Positions 9,533 to 17,999 of a stretch of DNA of 64,000 bases are shown here, in pieces. The DNA comes from Thermacetogenium sp. UBA4966. Its GTDB lineage: Bacteria; Bacillota; DSM-12270; Thermacetogeniales; Thermacetogeniaceae. The stretch lies in assembly GCA_002397275.1 (NCBI GenBank), contig DHAA01000113.1, positions 5,391-69,390 on the forward strand, in the 5' to 3' direction. The translations under genes were made by a program, and so were the position numbers. Below the pieces are notes generated by a model that was not told the origin of the DNA, made no database searches, and saw only the letters and a program-made list of their open reading frames with translations. Position 1 is the stretch's first letter; each line of letters begins with the position of its first letter.

Positions 9533-10660
9533 GTGATTGAATTACACGATGTCACAAAAATATATGATGGACAGACTGTTCCGGCTGTAGAGGATTTAAC
9601 GCTGAAGATCGAGGAAGGGGAGACCTGTGTCTTTGTCGGACCCTCCGGTTGCGGTAAAAGCACTATCCTGCGCATGATCAACCGCATGATCGAACAGACC
9701 TCCGGGGATGTATTGATCGACGGCAAGGATGTGCGGGAAACGGACCCCAACCAGCTTCGCATGAGCATCGGCTATGTTATTCAGCAGATCGGCTTGCTGC
9801 CTCACCGTACCGTCGCCGAAAACATCGGCATCGTTCCCCGCCTTCACGGCTGGGGGAAAGACAGGGTCGCCGCACGTGTCGACGAACTGCTGGAGCTGAT
9901 GGGATTGGACCCGGAAGAAACAAGAACGAAGTTTCCCGCCCAGCTCAGCGGCGGGCAGATGCAGAGGGTGGGGGTCGCCCGGGCGATGGCGGTGGACCCT
10001 CCGGTCATGCTGATGGACGAACCATTTGGAGCCGTCGATCCCATCGTCAGGAGCCGCCTGCAGGATGAATTTCTCAGACTGCAGAGAGAGATGAGGAAAA
10101 CCATCTGTTTTGTCACCCATGACATTAACGAGGCCATCAAGATGGGGGATACGATCGCCATTTTCACCAAGGGCCGGCTTGTTCAGCACGGTACCCCGCA
10201 GGAGATCCTGTCGCATCCCAAAAACGAGTTCGTAAAAGACTTTATCGGACAGGACCGGGTTGTGAAGATGCTGACCCTCTTCCAGGTCCATAATATAGCA
10301 AGGCCAAACCCATGTATTATCCGGGAGAACGAGCTGCCCGATATCGGCCGGAAAATGCAGCAAGAGCAAGCGCCGGTGATCTTCCTGGTGGACGATTCCG
10401 GAAAACCATGCGGCCTGATTACAGCTGAGGACCTGGAAAGGGAGACCGCGAACGGCGCCGGGACGGAAAGGCTCAAGGAGCTGGCTTACAGCAAACGGGG
10501 CGCTTTCATAGGAGGGGATCTGCTTTTAAACGACGCCCTTTCTTATATGTTGGAGTGGGATACGGATTACCTTGGCGTGATGAATGGACGCGGCCTTGCC
10601 GAGGTGCTCTCCATGGCCGATATCAGAGAGTGTGCCTGCCGGAAAGAAGGGGATCAGTAG
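9533..10660 (+). CDS. opuCA: ABC transporter ATP-binding protein with CBS region, OpuCA type
   Basis: 375 aa. The ATPase domain (1-240) has Walker A GPSGCGKST, signature LSGGQMQRVGVARA and Walker B VMLMDEPFGAVDP. Residues about 255-370 form a tandem CBS-like region, rather degenerate, as in OpuCA/ProV where it senses ionic strength or nucleotides. GTG start at 9533 after AAGGGGGA. It energises the two permeases around it; the next gene begins on the base after its stop. Confidence 0.92.
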   Translation: MIELHDVTKIYDGQTVPAVEDLTLKIEEGETCVFVGPSGCGKSTILRMINRMIEQTSGDVLIDGKDVRETDPNQLRMSIGYVIQQIGLLPHRTVAENIGIVPRLHGWGKDRVAARVDELLELMGLDPEETRTKFPAQLSGGQMQRVGVARAMAVDPPVMLMDEPFGAVDPIVRSRLQDEFLRLQREMRKTICFVTHDINEAIKMGDTIAIFTKGRLVQHGTPQEILSHPKNEFVKDFIGQDRVVKMLTLFQVHNIARPNPCIIRENELPDIGRKMQQEQAPVIFLVDDSGKPCGLITAEDLERETANGAGTERLKELAYSKRGAFIGGDLLLNDALSYMLEWDTDYLGVMNGRGLAEVLSMADIRECACRKEGDQ

Positions 10661-11302
10661 ATGAATGGCGTGCGTATACTGGATGCGTTGTCCAGGGTGC
10701 CGCAAGAGCTGACGATCCATATTATCATGGTGGTCGTGTCTTTAGCTATCGCCATCGCCGTCTCTATTCCTCTGGGAGTCTTTTTGACCAGGCCGCGCTT
10801 TAAAAAGTTCGGAGTAGTGGCGATGAATATCCTCAATATTTTTCAGGCTTTTCCCGGCATGGCGATCATCGCCCTGACCATGCCTATTCTGGGATTGGGG
10901 CTCAAGCCTGCTATTGGAGCTTTAGTTGTGCAGGCCCTCTTGCCTATCGCCAGGAATACCATCGCCGGGCTTTACGGGGTCGATTCCAGTATCAAGGAGG
11001 CGGCCCAGGGGATGGGAATGTCTGAGGGGAGGATACTAAAAGAGGTCGAGGTTCCTCTCGCCCTGCCGGTTATTCTGGCAGGGATCAGGACCTCCGCGGT
11101 CTATGTGGTCAGCGTGGGTACCCTGGCCGCCTACATCGGCGGAGGGGGTCTGGGGAACTTGATTATAACCGGACTGAATATGCTCTGGGTCGAATTCCTG
11201 ATCGTAGGCGCCGGTTTTGGAGCTTTGCTGGCAATCGCTTTTGACCGGGGGCTGAGTTATGTAGAGTTCAGACTCACGCCTCCTGGTTTTTCCACTAAAT
11301 AG
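10661..11302 (+). CDS. opuCD: ABC transporter permease, second OpuC-type subunit
   Basis: 213 aa, about five membrane segments, with the loop EAAQGMGMSEGRILKEVEVP. It is clearly paralogous to the permease at 8840 and presumably pairs with it. The ATG follows directly on the ATPase stop. Cells with a single substrate-binding lipoprotein and two permeases of this kind use them as a heterodimer. Confidence 0.88.
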   Translation: MNGVRILDALSRVPQELTIHIIMVVVSLAIAIAVSIPLGVFLTRPRFKKFGVVAMNILNIFQAFPGMAIIALTMPILGLGLKPAIGALVVQALLPIARNTIAGLYGVDSSIKEAAQGMGMSEGRILKEVEVPLALPVILAGIRTSAVYVVSVGTLAAYIGGGGLGNLIITGLNMLWVEFLIVGAGFGALLAIAFDRGLSYVEFRLTPPGFSTK

Positions 11303-11390
11303 AATAAAAGCTTTCCGCTTGAGGAGGTGAGAGCCTGCTTCAATTGCTGCCTATTGCGGTAAAAGTGAAAAAAGGAAAAGGGGGATATCT

Positions 11391-12311
11391 GTGAAAAAAA
11401 CTTTTATGCGGAGTCTTGTTTTGCTGCTGGTTCTGTCATTGGCTGTCTTCGCCCTCGCCGGATGCGGCGATAAAAAGGCTGATGCGGACAAGCCTACGAT
11501 TGTAGTCGGTTCCAAGACCTTCACCGAAGCCCTGCTGCTGGGGACGCTGACCTATGATTACCTGGAAGCGAAGGAGTATCCGGTGGAAAACAAGGTCGGT
11601 CTGGGCGAATTGGCTGTTGTCAGGCCGGCTTTGGAATCAGGGGAGATCAACTGCTACTGGGAGTATACCGGCACTGTTTTGATTTCTGTTATGGAAGAAG
11701 AGCCGAGCTATGACGAAGAGAAGTGCTACAATGCGGTCAAGGACTGGGACGCCAAGAACGATATCGTCTGGCTGCCCTATGCGAAATACCAGAGCACATA
11801 TTGTCTGCCGGTCAGGAAAGAGATCGCCGAAAAGTACAACTTAAAAACCATCTCCGATTTGGTCGCCCAGGTTAAGAAAGGCGAGAAAATCCGCCTTGCC
11901 GGTTTCCAGGAATGGGTGGAGCGCCCGGATGGGCTGCCGCATGTGGAAGAAGTTTATGAATTCAAGTATCCCAAGGACCAGATCAGCTTGCTCGCCATGT
12001 TCATGGGCTTAGAAGCCATGAAAGAAGGGGAAGTCGACGTTTGCATCTCCAACACAATCGAGCCCAGGATCAATTCTTATGGCCTGGCCGTTCTGGAAGA
12101 TGACAAGAACTGCTTCCCGGTTTACAATCCGGCGCCGCTTGTCAGAAAAGAGATTATCGACGCTTATCCGGAACTTGCCGACGATATTCAGAAGCTCACA
12201 GACGAGCTGAACGAGGACTCGATCAACGATCTGTGCGCCAGAGTCGATGTTGACAAGCAGAGCGTGGAGAAGGTATCCAAAGATTTCTTAAAGGAAAAAA
12301 AGCTGATCTAA
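11391..12311 (+). CDS. opuCC: Glycine betaine/proline/choline-type substrate-binding lipoprotein
   Basis: 306 aa. Lipoprotein signal with a lipobox ending LAGC, Cys25 being the lipid-anchored residue. The mature part starts TIVVGSKTFTEALLLG, typical of OpuAC-type binding proteins, with GEINCYWEYTGT as part of the binding cleft. GTG start at 11391 with AAAAGGGGG upstream. It captures the ligand outside the membrane for the permeases at 8840 and 10661. The ligand (betaine, proline betaine, histidine) cannot be decided from sequence. Confidence 0.9.
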   Translation: MKKTFMRSLVLLLVLSLAVFALAGCGDKKADADKPTIVVGSKTFTEALLLGTLTYDYLEAKEYPVENKVGLGELAVVRPALESGEINCYWEYTGTVLISVMEEEPSYDEEKCYNAVKDWDAKNDIVWLPYAKYQSTYCLPVRKEIAEKYNLKTISDLVAQVKKGEKIRLAGFQEWVERPDGLPHVEEVYEFKYPKDQISLLAMFMGLEAMKEGEVDVCISNTIEPRINSYGLAVLEDDKNCFPVYNPAPLVRKEIIDAYPELADDIQKLTDELNEDSINDLCARVDVDKQSVEKVSKDFLKEKKLI

Positions 12312-12586
12312 AGTAACCGTAATAACTGAATCTAACCGGCCCCGGCGCCTGCCTGCAAGAGAGCCGCCAGGGGCGAATAACGGAAACCCGGGTTTGCAGT
12401 AATCGCACGTATATTTAATTTTTGCATTAATATCATGCACCCGCTGGAATTATCGCCGTCACCCTGGGTTGAGAAAAAGATATAAAAAGTTCTGCTTAGA
12501 GTGAAGAGATGCCGGGGGGTGGAGAGCGGAAAAATCGCGTCTGCTCCCTATTTTCTTTTGATTTAATGAGAGAGGGGTATTGTGTT

Positions 12587-13789
12587 GTGTACCTGACCGA
12601 GTATGAACAAGAGATGCTTGACGGGAAATATGGTTCCGCATCAAAGATGGCTCTCCAGGTACAGGTTGCCGTCGGGGAGTGTTTTGGAGCAAAGCGCCTG
12701 CTGGAGGCGAGCCGTGTGCATGTGGCTTCCAGCAACCAGGAGGCTGACGTTTGGTTCGCTGAAAAACTGCTCAAGTTGGGGGGGCGCTGCCGGATAACGC
12801 CTACTGTGAACCCCGGCTTCAACCTTTCCTATTTGAGCCGCTACCTCTCCATATCCAGGGAAGATGCCGGCCTGATGGAAAGAGCGCGCCGGGCTTACAG
12901 GGATCTGGGGGCGCTGCTGACCTTAAGCTGCACCCCTTATTTAGAGGCCAATGTGCCCCGCTTCGGCGAGATCCTGTCTTATTCGGAAACCAGCGTTACC
13001 ATCTATGTTAATTCCGTGATCGGCGCTCGCACCAACCGGGAAGCGGTACAGAGTTCCCTTTGCGCGGCGATCACCGGCAGAGTTCCTGAATACGGATTTC
13101 TGCTCAATGAAAACCGCCGGGGGACGGTACTCGTGCAGGTGGATGCCGACCTCAGATCAGATTTCGACTACCAGCTCCTGGGGTGCTGTACGCAAAAGAT
13201 CGGGCCGGGGGTTCCTGTTTTTGTCGGACTGCCCGCAAACCCTTCCCAGGAGGCGCTGATCAACCTCGGTACTCAGCTGAATACCACCGCTTCCTATGCC
13301 ATGTTCCATATCCCGGGCGTTACGCCGGAAGCGCCCGATCTGAAGGCGGCTTTTGCCGGGAGGGAACCGGAAAGAGTGGTTACCGTTACCGATGATGATC
13401 TGCATGAGATTCATCAGATAATCTCTCAGCCCCCGCAAAAGATCGATTTCGCCATGTTCGGCTGCCCGCACTTCACCATCCGCCAGGTGCAGGAGGTGGC
13501 GAGCCTTGTCCGAGGAAAGAAACTGGCCGCGGAGATGTGGGTGCTCACCTCCAGCCTGAACAGGGAGCTGGCGCGGCGCACAGGCATGCTGCAGGACATT
13601 GAGCAGGCCGGGGGGCGCCTTGTGGAGGATACCTGTATCGACCAACCCTGCTGGTCGCACCTGAAGGGGAAGGTGGGGGTCACAGATTCACCGAAATGCG
13701 CTTACTACGCCAAAATGAGGGGCATGGATTTTGTCGTCAGGGATTTGGCGTCCTGTGTCCAGGCAGCTGTAAAGGGGGAAGTGTCGTGA
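12587..13789 (+). CDS. Aconitase X large (catalytic) subunit
   Basis: 400 aa from the GTG at 12587 (AGAGGGG at about 12570-12577), giving the family start MYLTEYEQEMLDGKYG; ATG codons at 12509 and 12566 are in frame but give extensions unusual for the family. AcnX (former DUF521) enzymes are Fe-S dehydratases; bacterial members include cis-3-hydroxy-L-proline dehydratase, archaeal ones phosphomevalonate dehydratase. The Cys-containing stretches DFAMFGCPHFTIRQ and DTCIDQPCW fit the cluster and active-site regions. The stop overlaps the start of the small subunit. Given the betaine-type transporter upstream, a hydroxyproline-related substrate is the favoured guess. Confidence 0.85.
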   Translation: MYLTEYEQEMLDGKYGSASKMALQVQVAVGECFGAKRLLEASRVHVASSNQEADVWFAEKLLKLGGRCRITPTVNPGFNLSYLSRYLSISREDAGLMERARRAYRDLGALLTLSCTPYLEANVPRFGEILSYSETSVTIYVNSVIGARTNREAVQSSLCAAITGRVPEYGFLLNENRRGTVLVQVDADLRSDFDYQLLGCCTQKIGPGVPVFVGLPANPSQEALINLGTQLNTTASYAMFHIPGVTPEAPDLKAAFAGREPERVVTVTDDDLHEIHQIISQPPQKIDFAMFGCPHFTIRQVQEVASLVRGKKLAAEMWVLTSSLNRELARRTGMLQDIEQAGGRLVEDTCIDQPCWSHLKGKVGVTDSPKCAYYAKMRGMDFVVRDLASCVQAAVKGEVS

Positions 13790-14202
13790 AAGGCCGGGAG
13801 AGCACCTTCAACTGCCATATGATAGCCGAGGGGAGAGCCGGCGGAGAGGCTCTTGTCTCACAGGATGAGATTTTATTCTATCTGGTTGATCCGCAAAGCG
13901 GCATAGTTATCGAAAAAGGCCATTCCCTTGAAGGGAAAAGCATCGCCGGGAAAATCCTTGTCTTCCCGGCGGGCAAAGGCAGTTCCTCAGTGCAGGTTGA
14001 CGGCCTCTACCAGCTTCTCAGGCGCGGCAACGCCCCCCGGGGGATGATCATTGAGAGACCCGATACCATCCTGGTAACCAGCGCCATCATCATGGAGATC
14101 CCCCTTGTCGACCGAGTGGATCCCGCCTTCTATGAGCTGGTTAAGGATGGCGACCGCCTGGAGCTTGACGCCGGCCAGGGCCGCCTCACCTGGCGTAATT
14201 AG
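13786..14202 (+). CDS. Aconitase X swivel (small) subunit
   Basis: 138 aa from the GTG at 13786, which overlaps the large-subunit stop (GTGA) and follows AAAGGGGGA. It matches the former DUF126 swivel domain: an early GRAGGEAL turn, GHSLEGKSIAGKILVFPAGKG in the middle, and a C-terminal DGDRLELDAG. It forms the complete AcnX enzyme with the preceding subunit. The stop TAG (14200-14202) lies inside the first unit of a 7-bp repeat array. Confidence 0.85.
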   Translation: MKGRESTFNCHMIAEGRAGGEALVSQDEILFYLVDPQSGIVIEKGHSLEGKSIAGKILVFPAGKGSSSVQVDGLYQLLRRGNAPRGMIIERPDTILVTSAIIMEIPLVDRVDPAFYELVKDGDRLELDAGQGRLTWRN

Positions 14203-14259
14203 TGGTTGGTAAAATAGAAGTCGGAGGCTGGAAGTCGGATGTCGGAAAGTGGAGGCCGG
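14199..14259 (+). repeat. Two successive 7-bp repeat arrays (TTRGTNG then ARGYCGG)
   Basis: TTAGTGG and TTGGTAA (14199-14212) start within the aconitase-X stop codon. After five bases come six 7-bp units of the ANGTCGG/AGGCCGG type (14218-14259), which run directly into the palindromic element at 14262. Confidence 0.75.
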
Positions 14260-14261
14260 CT

Positions 14262-14403
14262 GGATTCCAGCGAAGCGACCATAATGGAGTTCCGGGTAAC
14301 GAGCCGGTTCTGGGCTGCTGTGGAATTCACCCCCTGATCGTCTTTTCCAACTTCTAACTTCGGACTTCTCACATCCAGGCATAATAGGGAGCGAGCGGAA
14401 TCC
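14262..14403. repeat. GGATTCC-bounded palindromic intergenic element, copy 1
   Basis: It starts GGATTCCAGCGAAGCGACC, continues ataatggagttccgggtaac, and ends gggagcgagcGGAATCC, so the ends are inverted. The same ends recur at 33070, 36790 and 41115. No protein-coding capacity is convincing. Confidence 0.75.
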
Positions 14404-14441
14404 ACCGGGGTGACCCACCCCTGAATAGACACAAGACGTGG

Positions 14442-14476
14442 TTGCTAGTTAGTCGTTAGTGGTTGGTAGTTGGAGA
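14442..14476 (+). repeat. TTRGTNG 7-bp tandem array
   Basis: Five imperfect units: TTGCTAG, TTAGTCG, TTAGTGG, TTGGTAG, TTGGAGA, in the 357-base gap before the ridA-like gene. Besides the repeats I see nothing else in 14203-14559 except the ribosome site of the next gene. Confidence 0.7.
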
Positions 14477-14559
14477 AAGTAATTGGAAAGAGAATTTAGC
14501 AGCCGGCGGTCAGTGGTTGGGAGCATAGTACTGATTTTGAATGAGAGGAGATGGATTTG

Positions 14560-14940
14560 ATGAAAGAGGCGTTTAATTCCTCAAAGGCGCCGGGACCTAT
14601 GGGCGCTTATTCCCCTGCGGTCAAGGCGGGCGCCGTGATCTTTGTATCGGGACAGGGGCCTGAAGATGCCGTGACGCATGCAGCTAAAGGGAATAATATT
14701 GAGGAGCAGACACGCTTTGCCCTCGATAACCTGCTGGCGCAGCTGGAGGCGGCGGGAGCGGAGAGGGATGATGTGGTTAAGGTCAATGTTTATTTGAAAG
14801 ACCTTAATGATTTTGAGAGATTCAACCAGGTTTATGCCGGCTATTTTCCGGATCCGAAGCCGGCCCGGACCACGGTTGGCTGCGATTTGATCAATGGGAT
14901 CATGATTGAACTAGACGCCGTCGCTTTGCTGAGCAAATAA
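14560..14940 (+). CDS. ridA: RidA family enamine/imine deaminase
   Basis: 126 aa from the ATG at 14560 (GAGAGGAG at 14543-14550, 9 nt away); an ATG at 14551 sits against that site. Signature GPMGAYSPAVKAG near the start and the substrate-binding Arg in PARTTVGC followed by an acidic IELDAVA. RidA proteins hydrolyse reactive 2-aminoacrylate and other imines to keto acids. Beside a PLP aminotransferase and a putative hydroxyproline dehydratase, it may handle imines made by these enzymes. Confidence 0.9.
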   Translation: MKEAFNSSKAPGPMGAYSPAVKAGAVIFVSGQGPEDAVTHAAKGNNIEEQTRFALDNLLAQLEAAGAERDDVVKVNVYLKDLNDFERFNQVYAGYFPDPKPARTTVGCDLINGIMIELDAVALLSK

Positions 14941-14965
14941 ATGCGGCAGATAGGGAGTGTGGAAG

Positions 14966-16063
14966 TTGGCGACTGAGATCAGGAAGTGTATCTTGAATAT
15001 CGACCCTTATGTGCCCGGGAAACCTATAGAGGATGTGCAGCGTGAACTGGGGATCGACGACGTGATCAAACTGGCGTCTAATGAGAATCCCCTAGGGCCT
15101 TCACCGCTGGCTGTTCAGGCAGTGCAGGAGGCGGCCGCGAAGCTGAATCTTTACCCGGACAGCAACTGTTATTATTTAAAGCAAGAGTTATCCGCGCATC
15201 TGGGAGTCAGCCCGGACAATTTAATTATTGGGAATGGAATCGATGAACTGCTTACCATTTTGGGCGAAATCTATCTCAACCCCTGTGATGAGGTTGTTTT
15301 CGCCGACCCCTCGTTTCCTGCTTATGCAACGGTAACCCGTCTGATGGGCGCCAAACCCGTCGCCGTACCTGTGGACGGGCATTTTAGCCATGATCTAGAA
15401 GCCATGGCTAAGGCGGTCACAGATCAAACCAAGCTGGTTTTTCTGTGCAACCCCAATAACCCTACGGGAAGCATGTTAACCAGAGAGCAGATCGATGCTT
15501 TTTTGGAGCAGGCGCCGCCAAAAGTGTTGGTCGTTCTGGATGAAGCGTATGCAGAGTACGCGGCGTCCAAGGATTACCCTGATGGAATTGATTATGTGCG
15601 GGAAGGGCGTAATGTGATTGTTTTCCGGACATTTTCCAAGGTCTATGGTCTGGCCGGGGCGCGGGTGGGATACGGCGCCGCGGATCCGAAAATCATTTCT
15701 CTCTTTAATCGTGTCCGTGAGCCCTTTAATGTAAACTGCCTGGCACAAATCGCCGCCTCTGCCGCTCTGCGAGACAGAGGGCATGTCGAGGCCACATTAA
15801 AGAATAATGAGCGGGGGAAACTCTTTTATTATCAAAAATTTGAGGAATTGGGGCTCCCTTATGTTCCAACCGAGACCAATTTCATCTTTGTCGACCTGCA
15901 AGGGGACGGTAAAAAAATATTTAACGCTTTGCTGCGGAAGGGCGTGATCATCAGGCCCGGGGATATTTACGGCTATCCCCGCTGCGCACGGGTAACTATT
16001 GGGAAACCGGAAGAGAACGCCCGTTTTATTGACGAGTTGCGGAGGCTTTCCCTTGGCGCATAG
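14966..16063 (+). CDS. hisC: Histidinol-phosphate aminotransferase-like enzyme
   Basis: 365 aa from the TTG at 14966, 9 nt after TAGGGAG; a GTG at 14957 is in frame but lies against it. Class I/II PLP aminotransferase with KLASNENPLGPSP at the N-terminus and the PLP lysine in FRTFSKVYGLAGARVGYG. The sequence is HisC-like, but no other his biosynthesis gene is nearby; it sits between ridA and mttB genes. It may be a catabolic or broad aminotransferase instead of HisC proper. Confidence 0.8.
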   Translation: MATEIRKCILNIDPYVPGKPIEDVQRELGIDDVIKLASNENPLGPSPLAVQAVQEAAAKLNLYPDSNCYYLKQELSAHLGVSPDNLIIGNGIDELLTILGEIYLNPCDEVVFADPSFPAYATVTRLMGAKPVAVPVDGHFSHDLEAMAKAVTDQTKLVFLCNPNNPTGSMLTREQIDAFLEQAPPKVLVVLDEAYAEYAASKDYPDGIDYVREGRNVIVFRTFSKVYGLAGARVGYGAADPKIISLFNRVREPFNVNCLAQIAASAALRDRGHVEATLKNNERGKLFYYQKFEELGLPYVPTETNFIFVDLQGDGKKIFNALLRKGVIIRPGDIYGYPRCARVTIGKPEENARFIDELRRLSLGA

Positions 16064-16113
16064 AATATTTGCGCTGCGGATGATTATTATCCTATATTAG
16101 CGCATATTTTTGT

Positions 16114-16130
16114 CTGGTATGGTTTTTGCA
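16114..16130 (+). promoter_or_regulatory. Sigma-54 (-24/-12) promoter before mttB-like gene
   Basis: CTGGTATGGTTTTTGCA matches TGGCACG-N4-TTGCA with GG and GC at the correct spacing. It lies 111 bases before the start at 16242. Imperfect GCGC-containing inverted repeats upstream (about 16066-16108) could bind the activator. Confidence 0.75.
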
Positions 16131-16241
16131 ATATAATAATTTACCAGGATCAATTAATACCGGTCGGGCGCCTTGAATCATGACAGCGTTCGGGCGGGAA
16201 GGCGGAGCGATTTCAACTACTATTTTTAGGAGGTATTCCTG

Positions 16242-17678
16242 ATGTATCTAGGTAAGCTTTACAACGAACCGGAGATTATGTTCAATACGTTGAACCAGGA
16301 CCAGGTCAGGGAGATTCATTCGAAAAGCATTAGGATCCTAGAAGAACTGGGAATGGTCGTTCACCACGAAGAAGCCCGGCGGCTGTTAAAAGAGGCGGGG
16401 GCCTTTGTAGAGGGTGATAAGGTGTTCGTGCCCGCTTTTTTGGTGGAAAATGCGATCAGAACAGCGCCTTCAACCTTTACTTTATATGATCGCTGCGGGG
16501 ATGCGGCAATGCATGTAGAACACCGCAATATTTACTATGGGACGGGATCCGATACGCCAAATCTCATTGATTTTGAGACCAGAGAAAGACGCAAGTGGAC
16601 GAAAAAGGATGTGGAGGGCGGCATTGCCCTCTGCGACTATCTGGAAAATATCGATTTTGTGATGTCCATGGGCTTGATTTCTGATGTAGATCCGCTGCTG
16701 AACACTCGTGAGCAGTATGCGGTTATGATCAGAAAATCAAAGAAGCCGCAGATTGTCGTCTGCGACGACGTCAATGATTTAAATGATGTTATTGCCATGG
16801 CTGTAGCGGTGAGGGGCAGCCTGGAAAATTTGCAGCGAAAACCTCTGTTCGCCGTATATTGTGAGCCCAGCTCGCCTCTCGTCAACACCTTCAACGCCAT
16901 CGACAAGCTTTTGCTCTGCGCCGAGCAGAGAATTCCGGTTAATTATGCCGGCGGCGGATTGGCAGGGGGAACGACCCCGGTCACAGCCGCGGGAACGATT
17001 CTTTTGAATAACGCCGAGTGCTTGCTGGGACTGGTTATACACCAGCTTAAAAATCCGGGCGCTCCATTTTTGTATGGGTTCGGCAACGGGCCGCTGGATA
17101 TGAAAACCATGCAGTCCATCTATTCTTCGCCGACCGCCATCCAGATTCAGGGCGGAATGTGTGAAATGGCCAGGTATTACCGCTTGCCCTCCTGGGGAGA
17201 GGCCGGGGACGGCGCCTCTAAAATGTGCGATGAGCAGAGCACCATGGAAGCATCCCACTTTATCTTGATGGCAGCCCTGCAGGGCTGCAATATAACCCAT
17301 GATGTCGGTTATCTGGATTGCGGCTTGAGTATTTCATTCGAGCATCTGGTGATCTGCGATCAGATCATCGGCAGAACAAAGGCTACGGTAAAAGAGCTGA
17401 AAACAGATGAGGAATATTTGGGCTATGAGGCCATCGCCAGGGTCGGTCATGGCGGTAACTATATCTGCGACAAGCATACCTTTAATCATATGAAGGAAGA
17501 GTGGCGCGGGGATCTGTCTGATTTCAATTCTTATGAAACCTGGCACGGCAAAGGAAAACTGAGCATGAGAGAGCGCGCTCATGAAAAGGTGCTGCATATT
17601 CTCTCTAATTATCAGCCGGAACCGCTGGCCGCGGAAGTTGATGCCCAGATTGAAGAGATTTTAAACCAGGCCAGATAA
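16242..17678 (+). CDS. MttB-family corrinoid:amine methyltransferase (non-pyrrolysine)
   Basis: 478 aa, full length for the family. The open frame has no in-frame TAG, so it belongs to the non-Pyl group that includes glycine betaine (MtgB), proline betaine (MtpB) and carnitine (MtcB) methyltransferases. Recognisable blocks: YYGTGSDTPNLIDFETRERR, GGLAGGTTPVTAAGTILLNNAE, and RVGHGGNYICDKHTFNHMKEE. It transfers a methyl group to a corrinoid protein, probably the one at 22111. ATG at 16242 after TAGGAGGT. It has its own sigma-54 promoter. The substrate is not predictable. Confidence 0.92.
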   Translation: MYLGKLYNEPEIMFNTLNQDQVREIHSKSIRILEELGMVVHHEEARRLLKEAGAFVEGDKVFVPAFLVENAIRTAPSTFTLYDRCGDAAMHVEHRNIYYGTGSDTPNLIDFETRERRKWTKKDVEGGIALCDYLENIDFVMSMGLISDVDPLLNTREQYAVMIRKSKKPQIVVCDDVNDLNDVIAMAVAVRGSLENLQRKPLFAVYCEPSSPLVNTFNAIDKLLLCAEQRIPVNYAGGGLAGGTTPVTAAGTILLNNAECLLGLVIHQLKNPGAPFLYGFGNGPLDMKTMQSIYSSPTAIQIQGGMCEMARYYRLPSWGEAGDGASKMCDEQSTMEASHFILMAALQGCNITHDVGYLDCGLSISFEHLVICDQIIGRTKATVKELKTDEEYLGYEAIARVGHGGNYICDKHTFNHMKEEWRGDLSDFNSYETWHGKGKLSMRERAHEKVLHILSNYQPEPLAAEVDAQIEEILNQAR

Positions 17679-17692
17679 TAAGGGCTATGGCA

Positions 17693-17731
17693 TACCGTTC
17701 CCATCCTGATGGGGACGGTATATTTATTTCT
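17693..17731 (+). terminator. Rho-independent terminator after mttB-like gene
   Basis: A nearly perfect inverted repeat (TACCGTTCCCATC and GATGGGGACGGTA, 17693-17720) followed by the T-rich tatttatttct. It separates the two mttB transcription units. Confidence 0.8.
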
Positions 17732-17740
17732 ACGTTCACA

Positions 17741-17759
17741 GCGCAAAATTTTTATGCGC
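17741..17759. promoter_or_regulatory. Palindrome, candidate activator site
   Basis: GCGCA-N9-TGCGC, an AT-rich centre, lies about 140 bases upstream of the sigma-54 promoter at 17897, a normal distance for an enhancer-type activator site. It resembles CGCAAA-N5-TTTGCG at 21608. Confidence 0.45.
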
Positions 17760-17896
17760 GCATTATTATTTTCCGTGATCGCTCGTAGCAAGGGGGGAGA
17801 GCATATTCCACTCCAATTCCTTTGAACATTACACAAAAGCGGAGACCGCCGTTATTAAATATGACCGCTATGCAGGGCAAGCGCCGCGGCGAGCCG

Positions 17897-17913
17897 CGGG
17901 CATGTTTCTTGCA
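17897..17913 (+). promoter_or_regulatory. Sigma-54 (-24/-12) promoter before second mttB-like gene
   Basis: CGGGCATGTTTCTTGCA keeps GG and GC at the -24/-12 spacing and ends TTGCA. It lies 87 bases before the start at 18000. The gap 17679-17999 holds this, the terminator and the palindrome. Confidence 0.65.
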
Positions 17914-17999
17914 ATACATAATTGACGGATAAAAGCTTCACATGGAGTGGAGGGCCTTGCATGGAGTGGGGGCAAATTACCGGGAAGGGGTTTTAGCTT

